A DNA stretch of 64,000 bases from Rutpela maculata (lineage: Eukaryota > Arthropoda > Insecta > Coleoptera > Cerambycidae): NCBI GenBank assembly GCA_936432065.2, contig OW386285.2:37255920-37319919 (forward strand). Direction: 5' to 3'. The notes under the pieces are model-generated. The model ran no database searches. It had not been told where the DNA came from and saw only the letters and a program-made list of their open reading frames with translations. This document shows, piece by piece, positions 23,083-33,069 of this stretch (the first letter of the stretch is position 1; every line of letters starts with the position of its first letter). A program made the translations under genes and the position numbers.

Positions 23083-26000
23083 ATGCCTTCGTGTACGTCT
23101 TGTGGTAAAAGTTTCACACGTGGCGACAATTTACGTCGTCATGAAAGGCAGTCATGTGGGAACGATGGACCTCTCGCGAAGCGACCTAGGGTTGATTCAA
23201 CGCCTTCAACATCATGTACTAATATGCAAACATGTGATTGCTGTAACGTGACTTTAACAGCGACTCAGATGAAATCACATAGAAGAACTTTGCAACATAG
23301 GACAAATTCATGTGCCCCTATGGTGAATGGTGTAGCTATTGTCCAAACAGCTTTTAAAAATAGGATAATTACATATCGAGTGCATTGTGAAAATAATTAT
23401 CTAGATTACGCCATGTTTTTCAACGAAATCAGACCAAAGATTCTCAATCTACTCGAAGAAGTGCTGCGTATCCATAAAACAGTGAAAGTAAATATGGAAT
23501 CGTTCGCCAAGTACATTTTACCGACTCAAGATCTAACTGAAATGAAATCATTTAATACCTCCAATAGGATTTTGGATGAATCCATGGATCTGAATGATGT
23601 TTTGAATAGTTTTGTGGATTCAATGGTTACGCAAAGTACTGAGTTTCAGGAGCGTGATTCAGGTATACTAATATTTTTTTAAATTATAAAACATAATGAT
23701 TAATCATTATCTCTTTTTTAGGTTGGGCCCTCGAACGAATTGCTTTTGTTGAAATTAACGTAAACAAGTATAGCCCTTTGGGTGGTTCATCGTACATAAA
23801 ATTACCGAAATACATCGAAAATAAGAAGGCGGTGGTGAATGTACAGAATCAAGATCAATGTTGCTTCGCTTGGGCTGTGACGTCAGCGTTATACCCCGCA
23901 AATGGCCATGTATCGTACACATCATCATATCCACATTTTTCAAGAGTATTAAATGTAACAGGTATGAATTTTCCAATAAAATTACGAGATATATCGAAAT
24001 TTGAAGAAATGAATAATATTTCAATTAATGTGTACGGTTTAGAAGAGAAATTTGAAAATAATAGGGTTAAATATGAAGTTGTTGGACCTTTACGTTACTC
24101 GGGTAAGAAATTGTATACTCACGTAAATTTATTGTTAATTTCAAGTGAATGTGTTGGCGATGAAAATCACCACTGTAATAATGATTGTGCTAATAGTCAC
24201 TATTGTTGGATAAAGGATTTGTCTAAGTTAGTTTCCACTCAAGTTTCCGCTAGCGATCATAAGAAACATTTTTGCGACGGTTGTTTACTTTACTTTAATA
24301 CTGAACGTCACTTATTTCAACACCAGAGAAATGACTGTAATCATATTTATACAACAGCACCAACAACAAAATTTCGTATTAACAAATTTGGAAAAGAAGT
24401 AGCTGAGAATATATTAAAATTTGAGAATATCGAGAAACAAATGCGAGTACCATTCGTAGTATATGCAGACTTTGAGTCAATTTTAAAACCTATCTATACG
24501 TGTCAGCCAAACCCCGAACTCTCTTTCACGAATAAAACCTTTAAACATGAGCCTTATTCATTCGCATATTACATTAAATGCTCTTTTGATAATTCTCTAT
24601 CTAAGTTTGATTTATATCGGGGGTGTGATGCAGCCCGAGTGTTTATAGAGCATATAGAGACAGATTTAAGGAATGTATATAATAGACATATGAAAAATAT
24701 AGTCCCAATGGCTAAACTCACAGCACAAGAAAACCTAGACTTTCAGAATGCGACCGTGTGCGGTATATGTGGGGGGCCTTTCGAGGGGGAGGATGTTAAA
24801 GTTCGAGACCATTGTCACTTAACGGGCAAGGTAAGATTTGGTGCCGCACATTCTGTATGTAACTTAAATTACAAGTTACCCAATTTTATACCTATTATAT
24901 TTCACAACATGAGTGGATACGATAGTCACCTATTCATCAAAGAGTTGTGCAAATACAAGGATAAAGTTGGTGTAATAGCACAAAATAAAGAAAAATACAT
25001 ATCCTTTACGAAACATCTGTATATGCACGATTATGTTGATAAGAAGGGAGTTACAAAAAAGAAATATTTACAACTGCGATTTATCGATAGTTTTAAATTT
25101 TTATCGGCTTCATTACAAAATTTAGGTGCGAATTTAGATGATGATCAGTTGGGGACAATGCGGAGTTTTTATAGCGAAAATGACAAATTTAATTTAATGA
25201 GACAGAAGGGTGTATTTCCATACAGTTTTATGGATAGTTTAGAGAAATTAAATAGAACTGAATTACCATCTAAGGAGGAATTTTATGATAATTTAAATAA
25301 AGAGCACATATCAGACGCTGATTATTTGCGGGCTAAGAATGTTTGGGATTTGTTTGAATGTCGCAGTCTAGGTGATTATTCAGATATTTATTTGAAATCA
25401 GACGTGCTTCTTTTATGTGACGTGTTTGAAAATTTTCGCGCAATTTCTTTGGATAAATATGAACTAGATCCAGCTCAGTATTATACAGCTCCGGGGCTAT
25501 CGTGGGACGCTATGTTGAAATTAACCGGAATCGAGTTAGAATTGTTAACGGATATCGATATGATCCATTTCTTTAAAAGAGGTATAAGGGGTGGAATAAG
25601 TCAGTGTTCAGAAAGGAAGCATATTGCAAATAATAAATTTCTACCTGATTATGACCCTAACGAGCCGTCATCATTTATCACGTATCTAGACGCCACGAAT
25701 TTATATGGACATAGTATGTCTAAGGTGTTACCCACGGGTTGTTTCATGTGGTTATCTGAAAGAGAAATAAATGATTTAGATATTATGAATATCTCGGATG
25801 ATAGCCCACACGGGTACGTCTTTGAAGTAGATATACATTATCCGGAATACCTGCACGACTTACACTCAGATCTCCCCTTCTTAGTTGAAAATATTGTGCC
25901 TCCTGAATCAAAATAAAAATTAACAAAGTTAATACCAAACCTGAACGATAAAAAAAAGTACGTCGTACACTATGTAAATTTAAAGAAGGCTATTAATAAC

Positions 26001-27041
26001 GGGTTAGTGGTTACGAAAATACATAGAATTCTTAAATTTAATCAATCGGCGTGGTTAAAGAAATATATTGACTTAAACACCGAGATGAGAAATAAAGCTA
26101 CAAATAAATTTGAAAAAGATCAATACAAATTAATGAATAATGCGGCGTTTGGTAAGACGATGGAAAATGTGGACAACAGATCAGACATAAAGTTGGTTAC
26201 TCATTGGGAAAGTATTAGACGTAGTATGGGTGCAAATGCATTAATATCTCGTCCAAATTTTAAAACTTGTTCGATATTTACTGAAGATTTTGTAGCGATC
26301 CATATGGCTAAACAAAAGGTGACTTATAATAAACCAATTTACGTGGGCTTTTGCATCTTGGAATTGTCAAAGACAGTATTGTACAACTTTTTCTATAATG
26401 TAATTAAAAGAGAGTATGGGGATAATGCCTCTTTACTGTATTCTGATACCGATAGTCTGATTATCAAAATTTTAACAGAAAATTTTTACGATTTTATAAT
26501 AGATAACCGAGACAAATTCGACACTTCAAATTATCAGGATGGTAATATATTTAATGTACCCAGAGGCCCACCGGTTTTAGGTAATTTTAAAGATGAATTT
26601 CCCGCGGACCCAATAATTAGTTTTTATGGTACCGGAGCAAAAGCTTATTACGTACAATCCGTGGGTAATGAATTAAAAAAAGCAAAAGGTGTAAAGAGAT
26701 CTGTCATTCAAAAAGAATTATCAATAGATGACTATAGGCAAATCGTTGAACAAGGTGGCTTAATATTCAGAAAGATGAATACATTTCGAAGTCAATTACA
26801 TGATATTTTTACCGAAGTAAAGAACAAAGTGGCTCTGTCTCATCACGATGATAAACGCTTTGTCATCCCCAATACAACCAAAACCCTAGCGTGGGGTCAC
26901 TCTGACATACAATTTTTTCAAACTGAGCTAGAACAAAATATGCGTTGGTTAATGTCTGCTGCTAATGTTGTTCAAAGTAGTACTGTGGAAATTGATAAAA
27001 TAGATCATTTACTTGCGGCAATAGCAGAGTTAAGCCAGTAA
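23083..27041 (+). pseudogene. polB: protein-primed DNA polymerase B, with a 59-nt intron and one in-frame stop
   Basis: The replicative polymerase of the element. Exon one (23083-23662) starts with a zinc finger (C4, C7, H20, C25) and a second C2H2-like motif. Exon two (23722 onward) carries the exonuclease motif YADFES (about 24459), a Cys/His HNH-like insert (CGICGGPF, RDHCHLTG; 24757-24820), polymerase motif A DATNLYG (25689), motif B NNAAFGKT (about 26136) and motif C YSDTDS (26439). A TAA at 25914-25916 interrupts the frame between motifs A and B, and the same frame then stays open to 27041. Unless the stop is suppressed, the product lacks motifs B and C. About 1300 codons in all, at the long end for the family. 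Promoter TATA at 23017. Confidence 0.92.
23663..23721 (+). other. candidate 59-nt GT-AG intron in polB
   Basis: GTATAC begins at 23663 and CTCTTTTTTAG ends at 23721. Removing it joins the zinc-finger exon to the conserved N-terminal polymerase region in one phase-1 frame. Without splicing the first frame stops at 23680-23682. Another 61-nt candidate intron occurs in the same element (42716-42776). Confidence 0.8.
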
Positions 27042-28057
27042 TCGTTATTAAAATATGAATGTTTGTTTGACGTAAAGGTCCAGAATATTATAAATTAGAT
27101 TTAGTTTATTTATATATTTCTTTGTAAATTAAGTAGAGTATTGTAAAGCAAGTAATTTATATTGTCATTAAAAGTGGGTGTTCGTTTAACGTACAATTCC
27201 AAAATATTATTAAATATGTTAAGTTTATGCATCTACTATTCTGTAAAGACACTGTAAGTTAATTTCATACTTTATATGTAATAATATGTAATTAAAAAAT
27301 ATATAATAATTAATTGTATTGTAATAAAGTATATGTAGAAAAGAATAATTATGTGTTGTTATTAAGCTTTACAGCAGAATTCCTGTTTTAAAGTAAATAA
27401 AAGTGAGCGTCATTTATGGAAGGTACTGTACCATAGCTTCTATTCGAGGCATGTTTGTAACAACAATTCCTATTTTAAAGTAAAATAAAGCAGCATTCTT
27501 TATGGAAGTGCTGTACCAACGTATTTATGGAAGTGCTGTACCACATTCTTTATGAAAGTGCTGTACCACATTCTGGGTTACATACCGATTAGAGTGGGTC
27601 ATGTGGCAACAACGCTGGCGTCTATTCAAGGTATGTTTGCAAGCTGTGAGATTCAGCGTGGGTTAAATGGCAACAAGAATTTCTTTGTTGAAGTAAAATA
27701 AAGTGGAATTTCTTATGGTAGGTGCTGTACCACAGTTTGGGTTATTGTTTAGAGTGGGTAATGTGGCAACAGTGCTGATGCCAACTCGAGGTGACGCGGC
27801 GCTTGGGTTTGGTGGTGTGACACATTTCAACCAATGAGGAGGCCGCATTTCCACCACTCCTAGAGTAGGGATGATGGGGGGGTTAGCGTGGTGTATTTAT
27901 ACATTGTGGACTCTTCAAACGTTCTCTTTACCTTCAACTTTCACAGTGTGTAGTTGTGAATTGTATGTTCTGTGTTTTGTGTTCTGTGCCAAGTTTCAAG
28001 TTTAACAATTTGTAAGTTTATTATTTTTTTAATTGTTCGTAATTCGTAATTCTCATA
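27042..28057. promoter_or_regulatory. polB 3' end and upstream region of the 616-codon gene
   Basis: No protein gene is seen. The first 300 bases are AT-rich with two diverged copies of a GTTYGTTTRACGTA-type block and AATAAA signals that may serve polB. Five copies of a TTTATGGAAGTGCTGTACCA repeat follow (27413-27433, 27499-27518, 27523-27543, 27549-27570, 27712-27733). GAGTGGGTCATGTGGCAACA-like blocks are also repeated. TATTTATA at 27894-27901 is the probable TATA box, with about 155 bases of leader before the ATG at 28058. Confidence 0.6.
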
Positions 28058-29908
28058 ATGGTGAGACACATTGTATCTGGTGGTGGCCGTAAAACGACGA
28101 ATGTATCGGAGGCTACTAATGCTCAGAGGATGTTGCAGGGTGTGGCCATTTTGTCAAATTTTATGTCGGGCCCCGCTACCACGGTAGGTGCTCCTGTTCA
28201 TACAACAACGAATATTATTTATGCGGCAGCCCCAGCGGCTCAATTCGTTGTGGCCGGCGTCGCAAATAATGTAATATTAACACCTAGTGGTAGCGCAGCA
28301 GGTCCGACACCCCTAGGACCTGGTGCTGGAAATATGGGTCCGACATACAGCATCGCAGGTAGGCCGGGATTAGGGGTAAATATAATATCACATGTTCGAA
28401 TCCCGACTCCAAATACTATAAATTATAATGCCACCTCTAATGCAACATCGAGCAAGAGCACGATACATGGGTCAGTTTATGGCAATCAACAGAGGCACGC
28501 TGTTAACCAGTCTGATGCTGACATGCATCCGGTAATTCATATCTCCGACAACGATGCTAGAGGGATTAATCCCGATAGCACCGAGGTCGTAGATGGATTA
28601 CAGGATCGTGAAAGCGAATTTCGTGATGCTGAGGAGCTCGTTCGTTTAGATGGCAAAGTAAGACCATCTAAAAGGGCAGCTTCTGCATCGGGGAATCAGA
28701 GTGGGCGTCGCGTCACCTTCCAACCCTCGTGTGCATCCGTATCGTTGGTCACTAGTGATGACTCTGAGGACGACTTTGTGAAACCGCCGGAAGTCAAAAA
28801 ACCCAAACGGGTAGTTATTCACAGTGATGACTCCGATGATGACTTTGTTGTCAAGCCAAAAACAAGTAAACAAAATGTAAAAATTGAAAAATGCAATAAC
28901 CGTAAAACAAAGTCATCATCGGCGGCATCGGGGAGTGGCAGGGGTAGGGGTAGGGGTAGACGTGTTGTGAACCCCAGCACAAAGTCGTCATCGGTGGCAT
29001 CAGGGCGTGGTTCAAGAAGGGCGGCTACTCAACTAACACCAGACTTTTCCGATGCTCCACGACATATTATTCAGTATATGTTAGATTTAAACCAAAATTT
29101 ACCTGCGCCGTTAACCCCTATTCTGGAGGATCCTCCTAGGCCTGTAATAAAAACTGTAGGCAGAGGCATGGGAGGAAAGGGAAATTTAATGAGCCTTAAC
29201 GGCGAGGTAAATCGCGACGCGAATGCAAGTCCGGTTTTAGTTGGTAGATTTGACGACACCGCATTAGAACAACCAAGTTGTTCTAATGCAGTGCCATCAT
29301 CACCACCCTCAGGTGGCAACGACGCACTAGAAGAAGCTGGCACTTCTAATGCGGCGGCGCCATCACCTCACCGAACACCAAGTCAGAATTCTACACATTC
29401 TGACATGGTGTTGGGTGCGGTACCACCGCCTGAACCTGTGGCAGAAATCGCGGAACTGGATGATATAAATTTTGAGGACTTATTACGTATTCCATCACCA
29501 GTTCCACCGATTCAGAATCCCTCAGATTCTGATTCGGATTGTGATTTTCTGTCACAGCAGGATGACCGCAATTTGCTAAGACAAGCAATTGCAACGTTAA
29601 AAACATTAAAAAACGCAAAAAAGGAAAAACACGATGCGGATGTATTGGCGCGCATTAATGACGATGCGCTACAGCGGCAGGCTGAGGCACAGGAAGCCAG
29701 TGCTCGAGAACGCCTTCAGCATGCCGAAAATCTAAGGTTAGAAATTGAAAGGCTAACCTTAGAAAGAGAGCGCATCATGATTGATGCGAATGCGGAGAGG
29801 ATTGATGCCCAACAAAAAATCGAGGGCATCAATAATCGCCGCAACGCCGAGGCTAAGTCCCGTCGGGAGTTGGAAGGTGTAGAAAAAAAATTAAAAGATC
29901 TTGGCTAG
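28058..29908 (+). CDS. 616-aa disordered protein with C-terminal coiled coil, function unknown
   Basis: I do not recognise a family. The first 220 residues are Ala/Gly/Ser/Pro-rich. Two acidic repeats (SDDSEDDF and SDDSDDDF, about residues 233 and 256) are separated by a basic KKPKR stretch. An RGRGRGRR segment and a repeated TKSSS(A/V)ASG unit follow (about 285-320), and later Ala/Ser/Pro repeats. Residues from about 505 to the end form a highly charged heptad-like coiled coil. PVIHIS followed by acidic residues (about 160) resembles a SUMO-interacting motif. A nucleic-acid-binding regulatory or core protein is plausible, but that is inference. ATG at 28058 follows a TATA box at 27894. AATAAA at about 29923 lies just after the stop. 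Confidence 0.75.
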   Translation: MVRHIVSGGGRKTTNVSEATNAQRMLQGVAILSNFMSGPATTVGAPVHTTTNIIYAAAPAAQFVVAGVANNVILTPSGSAAGPTPLGPGAGNMGPTYSIAGRPGLGVNIISHVRIPTPNTINYNATSNATSSKSTIHGSVYGNQQRHAVNQSDADMHPVIHISDNDARGINPDSTEVVDGLQDRESEFRDAEELVRLDGKVRPSKRAASASGNQSGRRVTFQPSCASVSLVTSDDSEDDFVKPPEVKKPKRVVIHSDDSDDDFVVKPKTSKQNVKIEKCNNRKTKSSSAASGSGRGRGRGRRVVNPSTKSSSVASGRGSRRAATQLTPDFSDAPRHIIQYMLDLNQNLPAPLTPILEDPPRPVIKTVGRGMGGKGNLMSLNGEVNRDANASPVLVGRFDDTALEQPSCSNAVPSSPPSGGNDALEEAGTSNAAAPSPHRTPSQNSTHSDMVLGAVPPPEPVAEIAELDDINFEDLLRIPSPVPPIQNPSDSDSDCDFLSQQDDRNLLRQAIATLKTLKNAKKEKHDADVLARINDDALQRQAEAQEASARERLQHAENLRLEIERLTLERERIMIDANAERIDAQQKIEGINNRRNAEAKSRRELEGVEKKLKDLG

Positions 29909-29949
29909 AGCACCTGAAGGTAATAAATATATAAAATAGAAATCAAAAT

Positions 29950-30176
29950 AAAAACCGGGAAATAAATCCCTGCTTCTCTCCCGCCCTCCACTCCGGAAGC
30001 GGGATTGATTGCCCGGCGGATCAATTTACATTTTCAATCAATGAAGTTGATCTGCCATGTAATTAATCCTAAAGTTCTAGTAATCATATAGGGGCGACAG
30101 GATTCGAACCGTCTACACCCTCGACGATCAACCCAAAGACCAGCGCCTTACACTATGCGACTACCAGAACTCTGCT
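29950..30176 (-). ncRNA. structured tRNA-like RNA candidate, possible Pol III transcript
   Basis: On the minus strand the segment has a B-box GGTTCGAATCC (30100-30110) and a weak A-box-like TCGCATAGTGTAAGG. A 13-bp extended stem with two G-U pairs joins 30159-30171 to 30073-30085 in place of a normal acceptor stem. Inside it are D-, anticodon- and T-arm-like hairpins; the loop UUUGGGUU resembles a proline anticodon loop. Downstream come a 10-bp hairpin (30015-30024 with 30047-30056) and a 6-bp GC hairpin (29979-29984 with 29999-30004). A T5 run (29950-29954) would stop RNA polymerase III. The arms deviate from canonical tRNA, so a functional tRNA is unlikely. Structure was drawn by hand. Confidence 0.5.
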
Positions 30177-30543
30177 TTTTTGTTGTTTATTATTTAATAT
30201 GTACTTCCAATATATTTGATTTTATTCTTTTTTATTCTTAAAACTGCTTTTTTCTTTGTTAATATTTGTTAATTTGAAGCGAATAAGTATTTAACTAATT
30301 TTTAAGTGCAAAAATATTAATTTCTAATGTTTCTTTGCTAATATAATACCACACCTACTGACAATATATTTAACTGTAGGCATTTACCGGTTTAAAATTT
30401 TAAGGGTTTCCTACCTGCCGTTTTTACCTACCTTATGTGTACTACAGAAAACATCGACAAAGCATATTATTTAAATTTCTATATTCATCTAGATGGAGCT
30501 AACAGTATTGATTTAACAAACTAACAAAAAATATATTATAGAT

Positions 30544-31026
30544 ACAGGGTAGGTATAAAATTACATCATATTTTTCTTAAATTAATATTTCTTTTTCTTT
30601 TGCATTGAATTGTTACCGAAAAATATTAAGACTTCGCTGGATGACATCAAAATGTATATACAGGGTGTTTATATAGTACGAGACTACTGATTACGTCATA
30701 TCTTTGTTAAATGTATGTATTTCTTTTGCATTAAATTAGTGCTGAAAATCTTATAATTTCGGTCCATGGAATTAAAATATATATATACAGGGTGTCTATA
30801 TAGTACAAGACACTTGATTACGTCATATTTTTTTGTTAAATGTATGCATTTCTTTCTTTTGCATTAAATTAGTACTAAATATCTTAAGATTTCGATCCAT
30901 GGAATTAAAATATATATACAGGGTGCATATATAGTACGAGACACTTGATACTTTTTTATTTTCTGCATTTTTTCTTTTGCATTGAATTATTACCGAAAAT
31001 ATTAAGATTTCAATCGTTGTCATTTT
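30544..31026 (+). repeat. four tandem ~110-130-bp repeats starting ACAGGGT
   Basis: Units start at 30544, 30660, 30787 and 30918. Each has ACAGGGTG, a TATATAGTACGAGAC-like block, TTACGTCAT in three of four, CTTTTGCATTRAATT and an AAAATATATAT end. The first unit is the most diverged. They lie between convergent genes of the viral element. Confidence 0.85.
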
Positions 31027-31203
31027 GGTAATGTCATTTTATTATTATTTAATATATCTTGTGGTGAGAGAGAACACTGTTTAACGTAGCTTGTAGGTAT
31101 CGGATCATCAGCTGGGGGATTCACCATGTTGCTTCTTGAGATGATTGCGCTATATTGGCGATTTTTATAGTTTAAGTAAAAATTTGTGAATAAAAAAATA
31201 ATT

Positions 31204-31312
31204 TTCCAAATACTGATGTTTTATTTCTTACATACTTAATATAAAAATATAAATAATAAGTTTCCAAATACTGGTGTTTTATTTCTTACATACCTAATAT
31301 GAAAATATAAAT
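31204..31312. repeat. ~57-bp tandem duplication
   Basis: TTCCAAATACTG(A/G)TGTTTTA and following bases occur twice in a row with a few differences. They lie downstream of the leftward 123-aa gene and include TTTATTTC, which may supply its poly(A) signal on the minus strand. Confidence 0.7.
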
Positions 31313-31381
31313 AATAATAATAAACAAGTACAAAAAAACAATATAAAAAATATGTACAAAAAAAAAACAATATGAAAAATA

Positions 31382-31753
31382 TCAATCGGAGTCCGAGTCC
31401 GAATCGCTGGCATCCATTGGCACCGTCTCCAGCGACCAAGCTGACGGTGAAGATGGCCTGCTGGGTAGCTCTTCCTCGGAGTCCAAGTCGCTGGCACCCA
31501 TTGGTTCTGTGACCATAGACCAAGCTGATGGTGAATATGGTCTGCTCGGCGGCTCAGCTTCCATGGACCAGCTACCACTGTCTGGATCCCCTTCACGCCC
31601 CAGATCTCCATGGCTGGGCACAGACACCACCCAGCTACTGCTATCTGGACCATCTCCATCGTATGATAGAGCAACCTTCACGTTGTACTCCCAGAAGGAC
31701 ATTGTTGTTTCCGTGGAGTCGCTCGAACTGACAATATTGTCTTGAGTAGCCAT
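31382..31753 (-). CDS. small acidic repeat protein, paralogue of the 31932-32198 gene
   Basis: Unrecognised 123-aa acidic protein. I chose the ATG at 31753 (MATQDNIVSSS) over an upstream one because a TATA box on this strand (31804-31813) lies about 50 bases before it. The C-terminal half holds two copies of a roughly 28-residue unit (PSRPYSPSAWSM / PSRPSSPSAWSL), ending in a Ser-Asp run. Its N-terminus (VSSSDST, then a WEY-like motif, then WVVS) matches the next gene, so the two appear to be duplicated. Acidic Ser/Asp tails suggest casein-kinase targets or transcription-activator-like proteins, which is inference. Confidence 0.6.
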   Translation of the reverse strand: MATQDNIVSSSDSTETTMSFWEYNVKVALSYDGDGPDSSSWVVSVPSHGDLGREGDPDSGSWSMEAEPPSRPYSPSAWSMVTEPMGASDLDSEEELPSRPSSPSAWSLETVPMDASDSDSDSD

Positions 31754-31803
31754 TTGTCTTTCAGTTTTGCAGTTTAACTGAGGACCAAGCGGTGAGAAGT
31801 TTC

Positions 31804-31813
31804 TTATATAAAC
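31804..31813 (-). promoter_or_regulatory. TATA box of the 123-aa acidic protein gene
   Basis: TTTATATAAG on the minus strand, about 50 bases upstream of the chosen ATG. It lies downstream of the alternative ATG at 31873, which therefore is unlikely to be used. Confidence 0.55.
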
Positions 31814-31931
31814 ACATTCCCACTCCACCACAACCAACATAAACGAGAGTGGGGTAGTAACTTTCTTATACACGTACCATCAATGTCACCACCCCCATAA
31901 CCAACAGCAGATGAGTTTCTTATAGACTATT

Positions 31932-32198
31932 TTAAATTTCAGAATCCGTTTCTGCGTCGGATTCAGATGGATCACTTTCAGAGGACACTGCTTCAGCTTC
32001 TGAGAATGTTTGTCGGTATCCATTTGTAGTGCTATCGGCCGGACCAGGTGGCTCCTCTGTAACCCACGATAAATATGAACACCACTCGCCGGTTTCAGGA
32101 TCCTGATACCTTACTTCTTCATACCATATCAATGGTACAAAATTCGATAATATCGAATCACTGGTAGAGGAGACTGTTGGATCTTGGATTGTGACCAT
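31932..32198 (-). CDS. small acidic protein (88 aa), paralogue of the 31382-31753 gene
   Basis: Unrecognised. It starts MVTIQDPTVSSTSDS and has a Trp/Tyr-rich middle (IWYEEVRYQD, SYLSWVTEEPPG). The tail is Ser/Glu/Asp-rich (SSESDPSESDAETDSEI). The order of motifs parallels the 123-aa neighbour, without its repeated unit. A TATA-like CTTATATACC at about 32247-32256 lies about 50 bases upstream on the same strand. Probably an early regulatory protein of the element, by position only. Confidence 0.6.
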   Translation of the reverse strand: MVTIQDPTVSSTSDSILSNFVPLIWYEEVRYQDPETGEWCSYLSWVTEEPPGPADSTTNGYRQTFSEAEAVSSESDPSESDAETDSEI

Positions 32199-32448
32199 GT
32201 TAAATGCACAAACTCAAATGAATAAGAGTTCATTATTTCTTACTAGGTATATAAGTCGATATACCCCCACTTTATTTTGCACTTAAAATAGATAGTAAAA
32301 ACAAACATTTTTCATAAAAGGAGATATATTTATTTACAAAAAAAAAAAAGAAACATATTTATATAAATTATTTAAAAATTAATCTAAGGACTAATCACTT
32401 ATACAATTACTTAAACTAAACTATTTACAATATTAAACTATTTACATT

Positions 32449-33051
32449 TTAACTTTTTTTATTGTTATTGCAAATGTTGCAGATCTCCACAGGTCTAATT
32501 TGATGGAGTGGCTCGCTGCAAGATTTGCAATAACCCCTTTCCCCGTCTGTCAGGCGCGTTGTGGAGTGAAAGTCTACGTGCCGATGCAACGCCAGGTCGA
32601 CACGTCGTTGGTACCCCATATAGCAACCGTAGCACAGTTGATACTCTGCACCATCCCTTGCGTCGACAGCCACATATGCCATAGTGGTGCAGAATATTTC
32701 ATTCCTGGGGTGGTGTCCTCTTAGGAGATACTTATCGGTGAGCTCCATTTCTTCTTCATCGTCTGATGCGTCTGCAACTATGCCATCGTCAGCAGTATCA
32801 AGTTCGACTTGTTCCAGTACGACAGCATCATCACCTTCCTCACCGTCCACATCTCCTGGAAGAACACCCTCTTCGACGTCAACAACTTCCACTCCGGCTC
32901 CAACAACATCCCCTTCGGCAGCTATATCGGCGTCTCCTTCATGGTCGTTCCACATATTGTTAATGCCGTCCACTTCCGCCAACCAATCCAAAAATTCTAG
33001 ATTGGCACATCCTCTGGGTACACCCATCATAAAATTAGGAACAGCAGCCAT
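32449..33051 (-). CDS. acidic protein with C-terminal Cys/His zinc-binding region (200 aa)
   Basis: Unrecognised family. Residues 35-105 are strongly acidic. The C-terminal 80 residues carry a CYGC...H..H..H cluster, then CKSC and CNIC, enough ligands for one or two zinc sites. The ATG at 33051 lies about 70 bases downstream of TATAAATA (33121-33131, minus strand) and of a TGACGTCA at 33140-33147. It faces the next gene across a short shared promoter region. A trans-regulator or host-interaction protein is possible; nothing in the sequence proves it. Confidence 0.65.
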   Translation of the reverse strand: MAAVPNFMMGVPRGCANLEFLDWLAEVDGINNMWNDHEGDADIAAEGDVVGAGVEVVDVEEGVLPGDVDGEEGDDAVVLEQVELDTADDGIVADASDDEEEMELTDKYLLRGHHPRNEIFCTTMAYVAVDARDGAEYQLCYGCYMGYQRRVDLALHRHVDFHSTTRLTDGERGYCKSCSEPLHQIRPVEICNICNNNKKS

Positions 33052-33069
33052 TATAAGAGTAAAAAATTA

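Noticed and set aside
23083..23682. Stand-alone 199-aa C2H2 zinc-finger protein
   Set aside because: Its last codons run into a good GT donor, and the phase joins the conserved polymerase N-terminus after a 59-nt intron, so it is the first exon of polB.
26007..27041. Separate 344-aa polymerase gene
   Set aside because: It is the same frame as the preceding polymerase part, continuing after a single TAA; the apparent start is only a GTG inside the gene.
28646..29618. Minus-strand open frames inside the 616-aa gene
   Set aside because: They are shadows of the plus-strand gene; they lack motifs and promoters.
30544..31026. CRISPR-like array
   Set aside because: Units are whole diverged 110-130-bp tandem copies without constant repeats and variable spacers, and the context is eukaryotic.
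31509..31745. Plus-strand frames opposite the 123-aa acidic gene
   Set aside because: Created by the repeated Ser/Pro codons on the other strand; the minus frame has a TATA box and a paralogue.
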